Shown here piece by piece: positions 35,612-43,222 of a stretch of DNA of 64,000 nt; position 1 is the first letter of the stretch, and each line of letters opens with the position of its first letter. Below the pieces are notes generated by a model. That model made no database searches and was not told the DNA's origin. It worked only from the letters and a program-made list of their open reading frames with translations. Position numbers and translations under genes: made by a program. Origin of the DNA: Bog-756 sp963756515 (lineage in GTDB: Bacteria > Actinomycetota > Acidimicrobiia > Acidimicrobiales > RAAP-2); contig CAVWNV010000010.1 of assembly GCA_963756515.1 (NCBI GenBank), positions 62,001-126,000 of the forward strand, in the 5' to 3' direction.

Positions 35612-37027
35612 TTAGTCGAACAGCCGGGTCGACCCCTGGTGATACGCGTCCCTGATGGCGCTGCTGTCGGTCCCCCCCTCGGGATCGACGACCATGCCCC
35701 GGCCCACCCCCCACGCTCCCGACAGGTCCTCCACCGTCCGTCCGGTGGCCACGGCAGCCGCCTGGAGACAGGCCCCGGTCGCCACGTGCTCCCCGTAGTC
35801 GGGCACGGTGACGGGTCGACCGGACAGGTCGGCCAGTACCTGCCGGTAGGCGGCGGAGCGGGCACCTCCTCCCAGCAGCAGGAGCCGGCCACGGTGTGTG
35901 TCGACCCCGGCCCGCCCGAGGGCATCGAGTCCGTCCAGCAGCCCACAGATCACCCCTTCGACCGCGGCCCGGGCCACGTGCTCGCGGCTGATGTCCGAGC
36001 GGAGACCCAGCAGTGCTCCGGTGGCGTCGGGTCGGTTGGGTGTTCGCTCCCCGTCGAAGTAGGGGATCAGCACCGTCCCCCCCGCCCCGGGCGCCGACCG
36101 GAGGGCCAGCCGGTCGAAGGTGGTCAGGTCGGCACCGAGCAGCCGGGCCACGGCGTCGGTCACCTTGGTGGCGTTCAGGGTGCATACGAGCGGAAGGTAG
36201 CGACCGGTGGCGTCGGCGAATCCCGCCACCGCACCGGTGGGATCGGCGACCGGCCGGTCGGTGACGGCAAAGACCGTGCCCGAGGTCCCCACCGAGATGG
36301 CCACGTCGCCCGGCCTCAGGCCGACCCCGAGCGCGGCGGCCATGTTGTCCCCGGTGCCGGCCCCGACGACGGCATCCCGGTAGTGCCCGACGGCATCGAA
36401 GGGTTCCGACAGTCGCGGCAGCACCGAGTGCTCCAGTCCGACCACGGCCAGAAGTTCGGGGCACCACGCGCTCGAGGCCGGGGAGAAGTACCCGGTGCCG
36501 GAGGCATCGCCCCGGTCCGTTGCCAAGGCTCCCGTCAAGCGCCAGGTCAGCCAGTCGTGGGGGAGAAGGACGGAGGCCACCCGGCGATGGGCCTCCGGAT
36601 GGCAACGCCGGAGCCAGGCCAGCTTGGCCACGGTGAACGCCGGTCCCGGGACACTGCCGCACGCCCGGGCCCACATGGCCGGGCCGCCGTGGGCTTCGAC
36701 CAACTCGGCCGCGTCCGGCGCGGCTTCGGTGTCGTTCCACAGCTTGGCTGGCCACACCGGGTCTCCCCTGTCGTCGAGGGCGACCATCCCGTGCTGCTGT
36801 GCGGCCACCGAAATGCCCGCCACCACCCGGCCCTGCTGGGCGACGAGGGCCGAGTGGAGTAGCGGATCCAGCGCGGTCCACCAGTCGGACGGGTCCTGCT
36901 CCGAGCGGGGTGGGCTGGTCGTCGGGTGGGGGTTCGTCCCTGCCCACAGGATCCGGCCGTCCTCGACCGACCGGAGCTCGACCTTGGTGCTCTGGGTCGA
37001 CGAGTCGACGCCGACCACCACCTGCAC
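35612..37027 (-). CDS. xylB: Xylulokinase (FGGY family)
   Basis: 471 aa from GTG 37027, two bases after the xylose isomerase stop. It opens GVDSSTQSTKVELR (phosphate-1 loop), then AAQQHGMVALD, LWND, ISVGTSGTVFAVTDRPV and the adenosine motif LLLLGGGARSAAYRQVLAD. The catalytic Asp is expected in the GAGTGDNMAAALG region. It phosphorylates D-xylulose made by the upstream isomerase. Length matches XylB. Confidence 0.92.
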   Translation of the reverse strand: MQVVVGVDSSTQSTKVELRSVEDGRILWAGTNPHPTTSPPRSEQDPSDWWTALDPLLHSALVAQQGRVVAGISVAAQQHGMVALDDRGDPVWPAKLWNDTEAAPDAAELVEAHGGPAMWARACGSVPGPAFTVAKLAWLRRCHPEAHRRVASVLLPHDWLTWRLTGALATDRGDASGTGYFSPASSAWCPELLAVVGLEHSVLPRLSEPFDAVGHYRDAVVGAGTGDNMAAALGVGLRPGDVAISVGTSGTVFAVTDRPVADPTGAVAGFADATGRYLPLVCTLNATKVTDAVARLLGADLTTFDRLALRSAPGAGGTVLIPYFDGERTPNRPDATGALLGLRSDISREHVARAAVEGVICGLLDGLDALGRAGVDTHRGRLLLLGGGARSAAYRQVLADLSGRPVTVPDYGEHVATGACLQAAAVATGRTVEDLSGAWGVGRGMVVDPEGGTDSSAIRDAYHQGSTRLFD

Positions 37028-37029
37028 GG

Positions 37030-38190
37030 TCAGCGCGTACCCAGCAGCAGCTCGACCACGAGTTGGTCGAGGCGCTCGTGGCCGTAGCCGCGGGCACCCA
37101 GTTCCTCGAGATCGATGTCCTGTTTGCGAATGTCCTCGACACTGGTGCCGGCCGGAACGGTGGGCTCGGCCAGACCGTGGACGCGGGCGGTGCCCAGCGC
37201 CTCGCGTAGCTCGGGGTCCTCGGCGAAGCGCCGAGCCTTCTCCCGCAGGATGAGGTAGGTCCGCATGCAGCCCCGGGCGAAGTCCCAGACCCCATCGGCA
37301 TCGTCGGTGCGGTAGGCATGGGCGTCGAAGTGACGCATGCCCTCCCAGCCCGCGTCCTCGAGCAACTTCACCAGGTAGAAGGCATCCTTGATCCCCTCGG
37401 AGCCGAATCGGAAGTCCTGGTCGTATCGGCCGATGCGTTGGGCGTTCAGATCGATGTGGAAGAGCTTCTCCGACCACAGCGCCTGGGCCACTCCCTGGTG
37501 GAAGGAGAGGCCGGACATGGTCTCGTGGGCGAACTCGGGATTGACGCCCACCATGTGGCTGTGGTCCAGCCGGGAGATGAAGCCCAGGGCGTGGCCCACG
37601 GTGGGCAGGAACATGTCGCCCCGCGGCTCGTTCGGCTTGGGTTCGATGGCGAACCTGAGGTCGTAGCCCTGCTCGTCGGTGTAGCTGCACAGGTAGTCGA
37701 CCGCTTCGGCATAGCGGTCCAGGGCCAGAGGGACGTCCTTGGCCGCGTCGCACTCCATCCCTTCCCGCCCTCCCCACAGGACGAACACCTGCGCTCCCAG
37801 TTCGACCCCGAGGTCGATGGCGGCCAGCGCCTTGGCGATGGCGAATCGACGGATCTCGGGATCGTTGGCCGTGAACGCCCCGTCCTTGAACACGGGGAGT
37901 CCGAAGAGGTTGGTCGTGGCCATCGGGACCCGCATCCCCGTCGCCTCGAGGGCGGCCCGGAACCGTCGGACGATGGCGTCGCGATCGGCGTAGGACGAGC
38001 CGTCCGGGACGAGGTCGCTGTCGTGGAAGCTGACGCCGTAGGCCCCGAGTTCGGCCAGGTGATTGACCGTGTCGACCGGGTCGAGCGCAGACCGGACCTC
38101 GAGGCCGAAGGGATCCCGCCCCCGGTTTCCCACGGTCCACAGTCCGAACGTGAAGTGATCCGATGGCTGGGGCAGGTAGTCGACGGTCAT
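37030..38190 (-). CDS. xylA: Xylose isomerase
   Basis: 386 aa from ATG 38190, six to eight bases after GGAGG; the ATG at 38196 abuts the Shine-Dalgarno and is less likely. It is the compact class I type (FTFGLWTVGNRGRDPFG). Active-site motifs are GVSFHDSDL (His/Asp pair), VLWGGREGME, AIEPKPNEPRGD with metal-binding Glu and the catalytic Lys, and FHIDLNAQRIGRYDQDF. It interconverts D-xylose and D-xylulose. With xylB it forms an operon, but no xylose transporter or XylR is nearby. Confidence 0.95.
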   Translation of the reverse strand: MTVDYLPQPSDHFTFGLWTVGNRGRDPFGLEVRSALDPVDTVNHLAELGAYGVSFHDSDLVPDGSSYADRDAIVRRFRAALEATGMRVPMATTNLFGLPVFKDGAFTANDPEIRRFAIAKALAAIDLGVELGAQVFVLWGGREGMECDAAKDVPLALDRYAEAVDYLCSYTDEQGYDLRFAIEPKPNEPRGDMFLPTVGHALGFISRLDHSHMVGVNPEFAHETMSGLSFHQGVAQALWSEKLFHIDLNAQRIGRYDQDFRFGSEGIKDAFYLVKLLEDAGWEGMRHFDAHAYRTDDADGVWDFARGCMRTYLILREKARRFAEDPELREALGTARVHGLAEPTVPAGTSVEDIRKQDIDLEELGARGYGHERLDQLVVELLLGTR

Positions 38191-38341
38191 GGACATTCCT
38201 CCGGTTGACAGGTTCGCCTGCTGTTCGTCCGACAGGCCAGAGGCCGGTCGCCTGACTCCACTCTACGGACAGTCCCCTGCCTCTGTGGGCCCCACCGGCG
38301 CGGCCGCCCTGGCGCTGGTGGGCGCCTGGGCCGGTGCGTGG

Positions 38342-39010
38342 TCAGACCGGATCCGGGCCGATGAGATCGCGGATGCGGTCGATGAGCGGGATCGACCGGA
38401 CCGTCATCGCCCCCTCGGGCAGATCGATGGTCCGGTCCGACCACGAGACCTCGAGACGGTGCCATCGGCGTTCGTCCCCGATGGGCGTCCCCTCGATGGC
38501 GAAGGCCGCCCCTTCCGGCGCCGGGCCGGCCGGCCCGGAGCCGGAAGGGAAGACCGTGAACCGGACCGCCCCCGAACCGTCCGTTTCCCCGTGCACCGGG
38601 CCCAGCGGCAGGGCGGCGACGATGATGGTGAACTCCATGCCGGCCTCCTTGTGCACGTACTTCTCCTGGAAGTCGGATCGAGCCTGCATGTCGATGAACG
38701 AACGCCGGGTCGGATAGCGGACGATGGCCATCCGGTGCCATTCGGGGTCCGGCTCACCTTCGGCGTCCACCACGTCACCGAAGTAGGCGATATCCGCACC
38801 CACCTTCTTCAGCACCTCGACCGGGGCATAGCGCTCGTCCGCCTCTCTGCCGCTGATCCCCCGATCACCTCCGTCCCCGTAGTCGGCGCGCCGCTTGTAG
38901 CGCATGAAGTTGACCATCCAGATCGGTCCGTCCCGTTCGGGCGGTGTTGTCGCCAGTCGACCTGCGTACTCGTAGTCGATCCGGCCGAAGGGCATCTGGG
39001 GTTGGGCCAT
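38342..39010 (-). CDS. DUF1330/dimeric alpha-beta-barrel-type protein
   Basis: 222 aa from ATG 39010. The core WMVNFMRYKRRADYGDGG then ADIAYFGDVVDAEG, HRMAIVRYPTRRSFIDMQARSDFQEKYVHKEAGME matches the DUF1330/EthD-like fold (about residues 30-140). The C-terminal 80 residues form a beta-rich tail. Function is unknown; the fold suggests a small hydrophobic ligand. It lies 51 bp after the DUF427 gene on the same strand. Confidence 0.75.
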   Translation of the reverse strand: MAQPQMPFGRIDYEYAGRLATTPPERDGPIWMVNFMRYKRRADYGDGGDRGISGREADERYAPVEVLKKVGADIAYFGDVVDAEGEPDPEWHRMAIVRYPTRRSFIDMQARSDFQEKYVHKEAGMEFTIIVAALPLGPVHGETDGSGAVRFTVFPSGSGPAGPAPEGAAFAIEGTPIGDERRWHRLEVSWSDRTIDLPEGAMTVRSIPLIDRIRDLIGPDPV

Positions 39011-39060
39011 AGAGGGGAGGGTAACCCGATGCCGGGAGGCTCGTTTCCGACCCGGGCCGC

Positions 39061-39828
39061 TCAGTCGGAGAAGTGGGTCCGGGGGCGCTCGAGGAGCACG
39101 CCGTCCAGCACGATGTCGATCTTCTCGTTGTAGAACGACACCAGCCCGGCGATGGGGAGGAGCCCACCGGTGGGGAAGTCGTAGGACCAGGCCAGGTCCT
39201 CGTGGACCTCGCCGTCCACCACCACGGACCAGTAGGCCGTGGTGGTTCCCTTGTAGGGACAGCGTGTCACCGTGGAGGATGGGACCAGGTGCTCGAACCG
39301 CACCTCGGTCCGGTTGACGTAGTAGCGGGTGGGTAGGCCCGTCTCGAACACCAGGACCGGGGAGGCCGACTCGGCCAACACCACCCCACCGAGCTCGATC
39401 CGCACCGGCCGGGTCGAGCGGAGGGCATCGACCCGTGCATAGGGATTGCGGGGGTGGACGAAGACCTCCTCGTCCTCTTCGAACCAGTGGTCGAGGGCAT
39501 CCCACTCGAAGCGGAAGGTGTCGAGCAGGCGGGGGTGGTCGCTCTCGACGACCAGGCGCCCGGCCGGAGACCCCTCCACCCCGGTCGAAGCCCACCGGTA
39601 CCACTGAACCCTCCCCAGAGGCGAGTCCTCGGTGCGGCCGTCGGTGATCAGCATCTCCTCGTCCACGTCGGTCCGGGGTACGTAGTACTGGGGGTAGTTG
39701 GACCACTCCCACACGTACCGAGCCTCGACGGTGTCCACCACGACCCTGTTGCCCTGCACGGCGCGAATCCGGCGGGGCACGGACTCGATGCTGTTGATTC
39801 GGGCGATCGACCTCGGGTAGTCAGGCAT
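39061..39828 (-). CDS. DUF427 family protein, tandem domain
   Basis: 255 aa from ATG 39828 after AAAGGAGAG. Two DUF427 units: RRIRAVQGNRVVVDTVEARYVWEW...YYVPRTDV near residues 15-60 and RIELGGVVLAESASPVLVFETGLPTRYYVNRTEV with CPYKGTTTAYWSV and LAWSYDFP near 140-215. The domain is widespread in actinobacteria, sometimes called nucleotidyltransferase-like, but has no proven reaction. It may be co-transcribed with folA upstream (76 bp) and the DUF1330-like gene. Confidence 0.85.
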   Translation of the reverse strand: MPDYPRSIARINSIESVPRRIRAVQGNRVVVDTVEARYVWEWSNYPQYYVPRTDVDEEMLITDGRTEDSPLGRVQWYRWASTGVEGSPAGRLVVESDHPRLLDTFRFEWDALDHWFEEDEEVFVHPRNPYARVDALRSTRPVRIELGGVVLAESASPVLVFETGLPTRYYVNRTEVRFEHLVPSSTVTRCPYKGTTTAYWSVVVDGEVHEDLAWSYDFPTGGLLPIAGLVSFYNEKIDIVLDGVLLERPRTHFSD

Positions 39829-39904
39829 CGCTCTCCTTTCCGGTTCCGCCGCCGGCGCGACGGGGTCACTGCCACTACCGGCGACTGGTTGTGGTCCGAT
39901 CGGT

Positions 39905-40429
39905 TCAGTCCTGTCGCCGCTGCCATGTCTCGAAGCGGAACGAGATGCCGTTCTCGTGCCGCGTCTCCGCCCCCGGGTCGAGGAGAAACCCATCGTCGAA
40001 CCGGGGGAAGAACTTCGTACAGTGAAAGTCCTGGTCGAGCTGGGTGATGTACAGCTCGTCAGCCGAGGCCAGCGAAGCTTCGTAGAGTGCCGCCCCACCG
40101 ATGATCCACACGAGCTCTTCGGTGTGGTCGGCCAAGAACCGGGACAGGTCCTGAACAGCGTGGAAGCCGGACCGGAGTGGCGAGGATCCTGGTCGGGACA
40201 CCACATAGTTGACCCGGTCGTGCAGCGGAAGGTCGAACTCCTCATAGGTTCGGAAACCCATCACGATCAGGCCCTCAGCCGTCTGACTCCGGAAGTACTC
40301 GGCATCCGACGGAAGCTTTCCCTGCCAGGGTATGCCGTGACCGTCTCCGAGGCCGCGCTTCACATCGATGGCCGCGATGAGTCGGATCACCGTCTCCACA
40401 CTACGGTCGCCCGGGGCAGGGCGCACCAT
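39905..40429 (-). CDS. folA: Dihydrofolate reductase
   Basis: Up to 174 aa from ATG 40429; homologues usually start near the GTG at 40390 or 40399 (VIRLIAAID), giving about 161 aa, and Shine-Dalgarno evidence is weak for all. Motifs: LIAAIDVKRGLGDGHGIPW, LPSDAEYF with the active-site acid, IVMGFRTYEEF, NYVVSRPG and VWIIGGAALYEASL. It reduces dihydrofolate with NADPH. No thyA/thyX is adjacent. It marks the boundary before the stress block. Confidence 0.88.
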   Translation of the reverse strand: MVRPAPGDRSVETVIRLIAAIDVKRGLGDGHGIPWQGKLPSDAEYFRSQTAEGLIVMGFRTYEEFDLPLHDRVNYVVSRPGSSPLRSGFHAVQDLSRFLADHTEELVWIIGGAALYEASLASADELYITQLDQDFHCTKFFPRFDDGFLLDPGAETRHENGISFRFETWQRRQD

Positions 40430-40533
40430 GTCGGTCCGGATCGGAGTGACCCGTCGCCACCGACGGAGTTCTCTCCGTTACCCTCGGTCGGGGAGCGCTC
40501 GGTTTGATGGTGCAGAGCGGGAAGGAGTACCCC

Positions 40534-40566
40534 ATGGACGACCGAACACCGGGTTGGGTGCCGTGA
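40534..40566 (+). CDS. Ten-residue leader peptide overlapping ppk2 start
   Basis: A strong GAAGGAG precedes ATG 40534, which opens MDDRTPGWVP and stops with TGA overlapping the ppk2 GTG start as GTGA. No Shine-Dalgarno serves the ppk2 start itself, so ribosomes finishing this leader could initiate ppk2 by coupling. Alternatively ppk2 starts at an upstream TTG (40554). The leader is inferred from sequence only. Confidence 0.4.
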   Translation: MDDRTPGWVP

Positions 40567-41483
40567 AGCTGGCCAAGGCGGTGGCCAAGGCGGTGATGGC
40601 GGAGTTGACGGTCCGACCGGGCCAGCCAGCCGGTCTCCACCAGCGGAGCACCAAAGCGACGAGTGCGACCTGGCTGGGCTCGGACGAGAAGAAGTACAAG
40701 ACGGTGGCGGAGACGGATCTCCGGGTGTTCGTGGACGAACTGACCCAGGCACAGCGGCTGCTGTGGGCCAGCAACACCCACGCCCTCCTGATCGTGCTGC
40801 AGGCCATGGACGCGGCCGGGAAGGACGGGACCATCAGGCATGTGATGTCCGGCGTCAACCCGCAGGGGTGCAAGGTCGAGGCGTTCAAGCAGCCTTCCAG
40901 CCAGGAGCTGAGCCATGACTTCCTCTGGCGGTCCAGCAAGGCCCTTCCCGAGCGGGGGATGATTGGGATCTTCAACCGTTCCTACTACGAGGAGGTACTG
41001 GTGGCCCGGGTCCATCCCGAACTCCTGGCCCGGGGAACAGACGGCACGGAAGTGCATGATTCCGTGCAGGTCTGGCGTGACCGATTCGAGGACATCAACA
41101 CCTTTGAACGCCATCTCGACCGGAACGGCACGAAGATCGTGAAGATCTTCCTGCACGTCTCTCGTGAGCAGCAGAAGAAGCGATTGCTCGAACGCATCGA
41201 CGATCCCGACAAGAACTGGAAGTTCTCCCTCGCCGATCTGGCCGAGCGCAAGCATTGGGACGCCTATCTGACCGCTTACGAAGAGGCGCTGAGTGCCACC
41301 TCCACCCCCTGGGCGCCGTGGCGCGTGGTGCCGGCTGACCACAAGTACGCGCTGCGGGCCCTGGTCGGGGCCATCATCGTCGATGCCATCGACGAATTGG
41401 ACCTGCGCATGCCGCGGCCCGGTGCGGGCGACCAGGCCTCATTCGCGAAGGCAAAGGCCGAACTGCTCGACGAAGCTCCCTGA
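40563..41483 (+). CDS. ppk2: Polyphosphate kinase 2 family protein
   Basis: 306 aa from GTG 40563. Walker A QAMDAAGKDGTIRHVMSGVNPQG, then the Walker B-type GIFNRSYYEEVLVARVHPELL, and the lid LEHV-like RIDDPDKNWKFSLADLAERKHWDAY match PPK2, closest to the class III pattern. Such enzymes use polyphosphate to phosphorylate nucleotides (AMP/ADP), fitting energy supply under stress. It stands at the left edge of the dormancy-like block. Start choice is coupled to a leader peptide. Confidence 0.92.
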   Translation: MKLAKAVAKAVMAELTVRPGQPAGLHQRSTKATSATWLGSDEKKYKTVAETDLRVFVDELTQAQRLLWASNTHALLIVLQAMDAAGKDGTIRHVMSGVNPQGCKVEAFKQPSSQELSHDFLWRSSKALPERGMIGIFNRSYYEEVLVARVHPELLARGTDGTEVHDSVQVWRDRFEDINTFERHLDRNGTKIVKIFLHVSREQQKKRLLERIDDPDKNWKFSLADLAERKHWDAYLTAYEEALSATSTPWAPWRVVPADHKYALRALVGAIIVDAIDELDLRMPRPGAGDQASFAKAKAELLDEAP

Positions 41484-41583
41484 GGAGCCGCGCACCGGGC
41501 GCGTTCATCACTGATGCGGATCATCGCCGACCGCACGATCCTGTAGTCGTAGCCAGCAGAACCTTGGATCCGTCCCGGGACCT

Positions 41584-41898
41584 CTATGTCCTCTCGCTGC
41601 TGACCGGTATCTCCCGACTGGCACTGTCGGGTCCCCGCATGGGAGCCCGGACCTCGAGGATTCCGTCGGTGTAGCTGGCGGTGACCTTCCACTCGTCCGT
41701 ACCCGAAGGAAGGCGGATGTCCCGGGTGAACGTACCCTCTCGCAGGTCAGACTCGGGCACGGCGGCCCCATCAGCGCGGCCGGCACGGATGTGGAGGATG
41801 TCGGAGGTGATCGACACCGAGATCTCCTTGTCCGGCTGGAGACCGGGCAGGTCGGCCACGATCACGAACCCGTCGTCGTTGCGGAACTCCTCGGCCAT
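41584..41898 (-). CDS. Hsp20/alpha-crystallin small heat shock protein
   Basis: 104 aa from ATG 41898 with AGGAG upstream (GTG at 41901 is also in frame). It consists mainly of an alpha-crystallin domain: DDGFVIVADLPGLQPDKEISVSI, FTRDIRLPSGTDEWKVTASYTDGILEVRAP (the family A-x-x-x-G-I-L motif). N- and C-terminal arms are very short. It would hold unfolding proteins without ATP. It lies 115 bp after the ferritin-like gene on the same strand; its place recalls HspX in the DosR regulon. Confidence 0.9.
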   Translation of the reverse strand: MAEEFRNDDGFVIVADLPGLQPDKEISVSITSDILHIRAGRADGAAVPESDLREGTFTRDIRLPSGTDEWKVTASYTDGILEVRAPMRGPDSASREIPVSSERT

Positions 41899-42013
41899 CA
41901 CTTCTCCTCTATCCGCCGGCTTCCGGCCATCGTCGGTTCACATGCTGTCTTCCATCATCGCCGCTCGGGGATACCCCGGGCCGGCACCGGGTGGCCGGGA
42001 GGTGGTCCCCAGG

Positions 42014-42604
42014 TCAGGCACTCTTCCGACGTCGTTCGAGGAATCGCAGAATGGTGGCGTGCTTCTTGGTGTCGAGCAGCATGAGGTCCACCACCAGCAC
42101 CCACAGGGTGGAGTCGGCAAAGGGACGCAGTCGTCGCCTGATGCGCCGGAGGGCCCGGTAGTCGGCTTGCTCCGACTTCCGGAGCAGCTTCGTCTGTTCC
42201 AACAGCTCGCCGCTGATGGCCCGTGGCAGCCTGGGAACGGTGGCCACCGGTGGCTGTGCGGCCACCCCCCAGGCCATGGCGTTGCTGAGCTCGGCCAGCA
42301 GCCGGTGGTGTCGGTGCTCATCTTCGAGAATCAGATTGATGAGATAGCGCACGCTCTCGTCGGGAGCATGAGCGGAGAGCTCCTCGTAGGTGGCCAGCAA
42401 GTCTCCCTCTTCGGCCCCGTGTCGGACGATGAGCTCCACCAGATCTCTCATACCGATGCTGGCGCCGGTCGCACTCAGACCGTGGACGGCACCGTCGAAT
42501 GTCGCCTCGCGGCCCCGGTCTTCCGGCACGATCCCCGTCGCACCGGAGTCGGGCACGCTCCGTTGGCCGGCTCCGGCACTTGTCCCCGCTTTGTTCGACT
42601 CCAT
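42014..42604 (-). CDS. Ferritin-like/rubrerythrin-type diiron-fold protein
   Basis: 196 aa. A disordered 50-residue N-terminus precedes a four-helix core: RDLVELIVRHGAEEGDLLATYEELS, LINLILEDEHRHHRLLAELSNAM (ExxH-like metal motif), a long linker, and LWVLVVDLMLLDTKKHATILRFLERR. Acid/His positions suggest a diiron or iron-binding role, though the last pair reads Asp...His rather than Glu...His. A DosR-like box lies 65-78 bp upstream of the ATG. Likely iron/oxidant handling during stress. Confidence 0.75.
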   Translation of the reverse strand: MESNKAGTSAGAGQRSVPDSGATGIVPEDRGREATFDGAVHGLSATGASIGMRDLVELIVRHGAEEGDLLATYEELSAHAPDESVRYLINLILEDEHRHHRLLAELSNAMAWGVAAQPPVATVPRLPRAISGELLEQTKLLRKSEQADYRALRRIRRRLRPFADSTLWVLVVDLMLLDTKKHATILRFLERRRKSA

Positions 42605-42668
42605 GGTCTCTCTCCCGTACTAACGGCCCTCACCGCCCAATGCTGGCGACGAGGCAGCCCTCGCAGTA

Positions 42669-42682
42669 GGGCCGAAGGTCCC
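42669..42682 (-). promoter_or_regulatory. DosR-box-like palindrome upstream of ferritin-like gene
   Basis: Reverse strand reads GGGACC-TT-CGGCCC, a 6-2-6 palindrome matching 11 of 14 positions of the DosR/DevR core GGGACTTTAGTCCC, centred 71.5 bp before ATG 42604. The other five boxes in 43.1-52.2 kb share its form. Confidence 0.65.
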
Positions 42683-42714
42683 ACACCGGCACGGTCGGGC
42701 CCATGTCGGATCCA

Positions 42715-43164
42715 CTAGGTGGTGAGCCACAACCTTCCGTTGATCGTGCCGGTGTCGACCCGAAGCAGGCGTGACTCGGTCCCGACGCCGGCCCAGTCGG
42801 TTGCCGACAGGGTTCCACCCGGGTCGACCTGGGCGTCATCATCGGTGACGGGTGTGGCAATGCCCTGCAGCAGCACGCTCCACCAACCGCCCTCCACCGC
42901 ATCGCGGTCATCCGCCTGGAAGGCGACGACGGCACCGGATACGGCGTTGTCGAGCTTCGATCCCTTGGTCGTGCGGAACAGGATCGCTTCGTCGACCAGG
43001 GTGAAGTGGACGGGGAGGATCACGGGAAGGGCGTCGATGCTGACACCGACCCGACCCAACGGCATCGAGGCCAGTCGGGCCAGACACTCCTGGCGGGAGA
43101 GTGTGACCATCTCCGAGTCGTGACTGGGTCCCATCCGAGCCATCCTGAAGGTCCGCCCGCCCAT
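42715..43164 (-). CDS. Pyridoxamine 5'-phosphate oxidase-fold (split-barrel flavin) protein
   Basis: 149 aa from the longest ATG; the upstream DosR-like box (43171-43184) lies so close that ATG 43134 or 43110 is the likelier true start. LSRQECLARLASMPLGRVGVSIDALPVILPVHFTLV then GSKLDNAVSGAVVAFQADD and GWWSVLLQGIATPV are the PPOX-like split barrel of actinobacterial stress proteins, which bind FMN or F420. Substrate is unknown. Two other PPOX-fold proteins sit in the same block. Confidence 0.85.
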   Translation of the reverse strand: MGGRTFRMARMGPSHDSEMVTLSRQECLARLASMPLGRVGVSIDALPVILPVHFTLVDEAILFRTTKGSKLDNAVSGAVVAFQADDRDAVEGGWWSVLLQGIATPVTDDDAQVDPGGTLSATDWAGVGTESRLLRVDTGTINGRLWLTT

Positions 43165-43170
43165 CCTTCA

Positions 43171-43184
43171 GAGTCGAAAGTCCC
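43171..43184 (-). promoter_or_regulatory. DosR-box-like palindrome upstream of PPOX-fold gene
   Basis: Reverse strand reads GGGACT-TT-CGACTC, matching 11 of 14 positions of the DosR core. Its centre is 43.5 bp from ATG 43134 of the adjoining PPOX-fold gene, a typical activator distance if that ATG is the transcription start. Confidence 0.65.
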
Positions 43185-43222
43185 TAGTTCCAGGAGTTGA
43201 CCGCGGCGTCCGCTCCGTCGAC

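Noticed and set aside
41577..41591. GGGACC...TCC string at the end of the Hsp20 gene
   Set aside because: Wrong spacing and placed at a gene 3' end, so not a plausible box.
41996..42009. Possible DosR-like box CGGGAGGTGGTCCC between ferritin-like and Hsp20 genes
   Set aside because: Only about 7 of 14 positions match, no TT centre and it lies far from the Hsp20 start.
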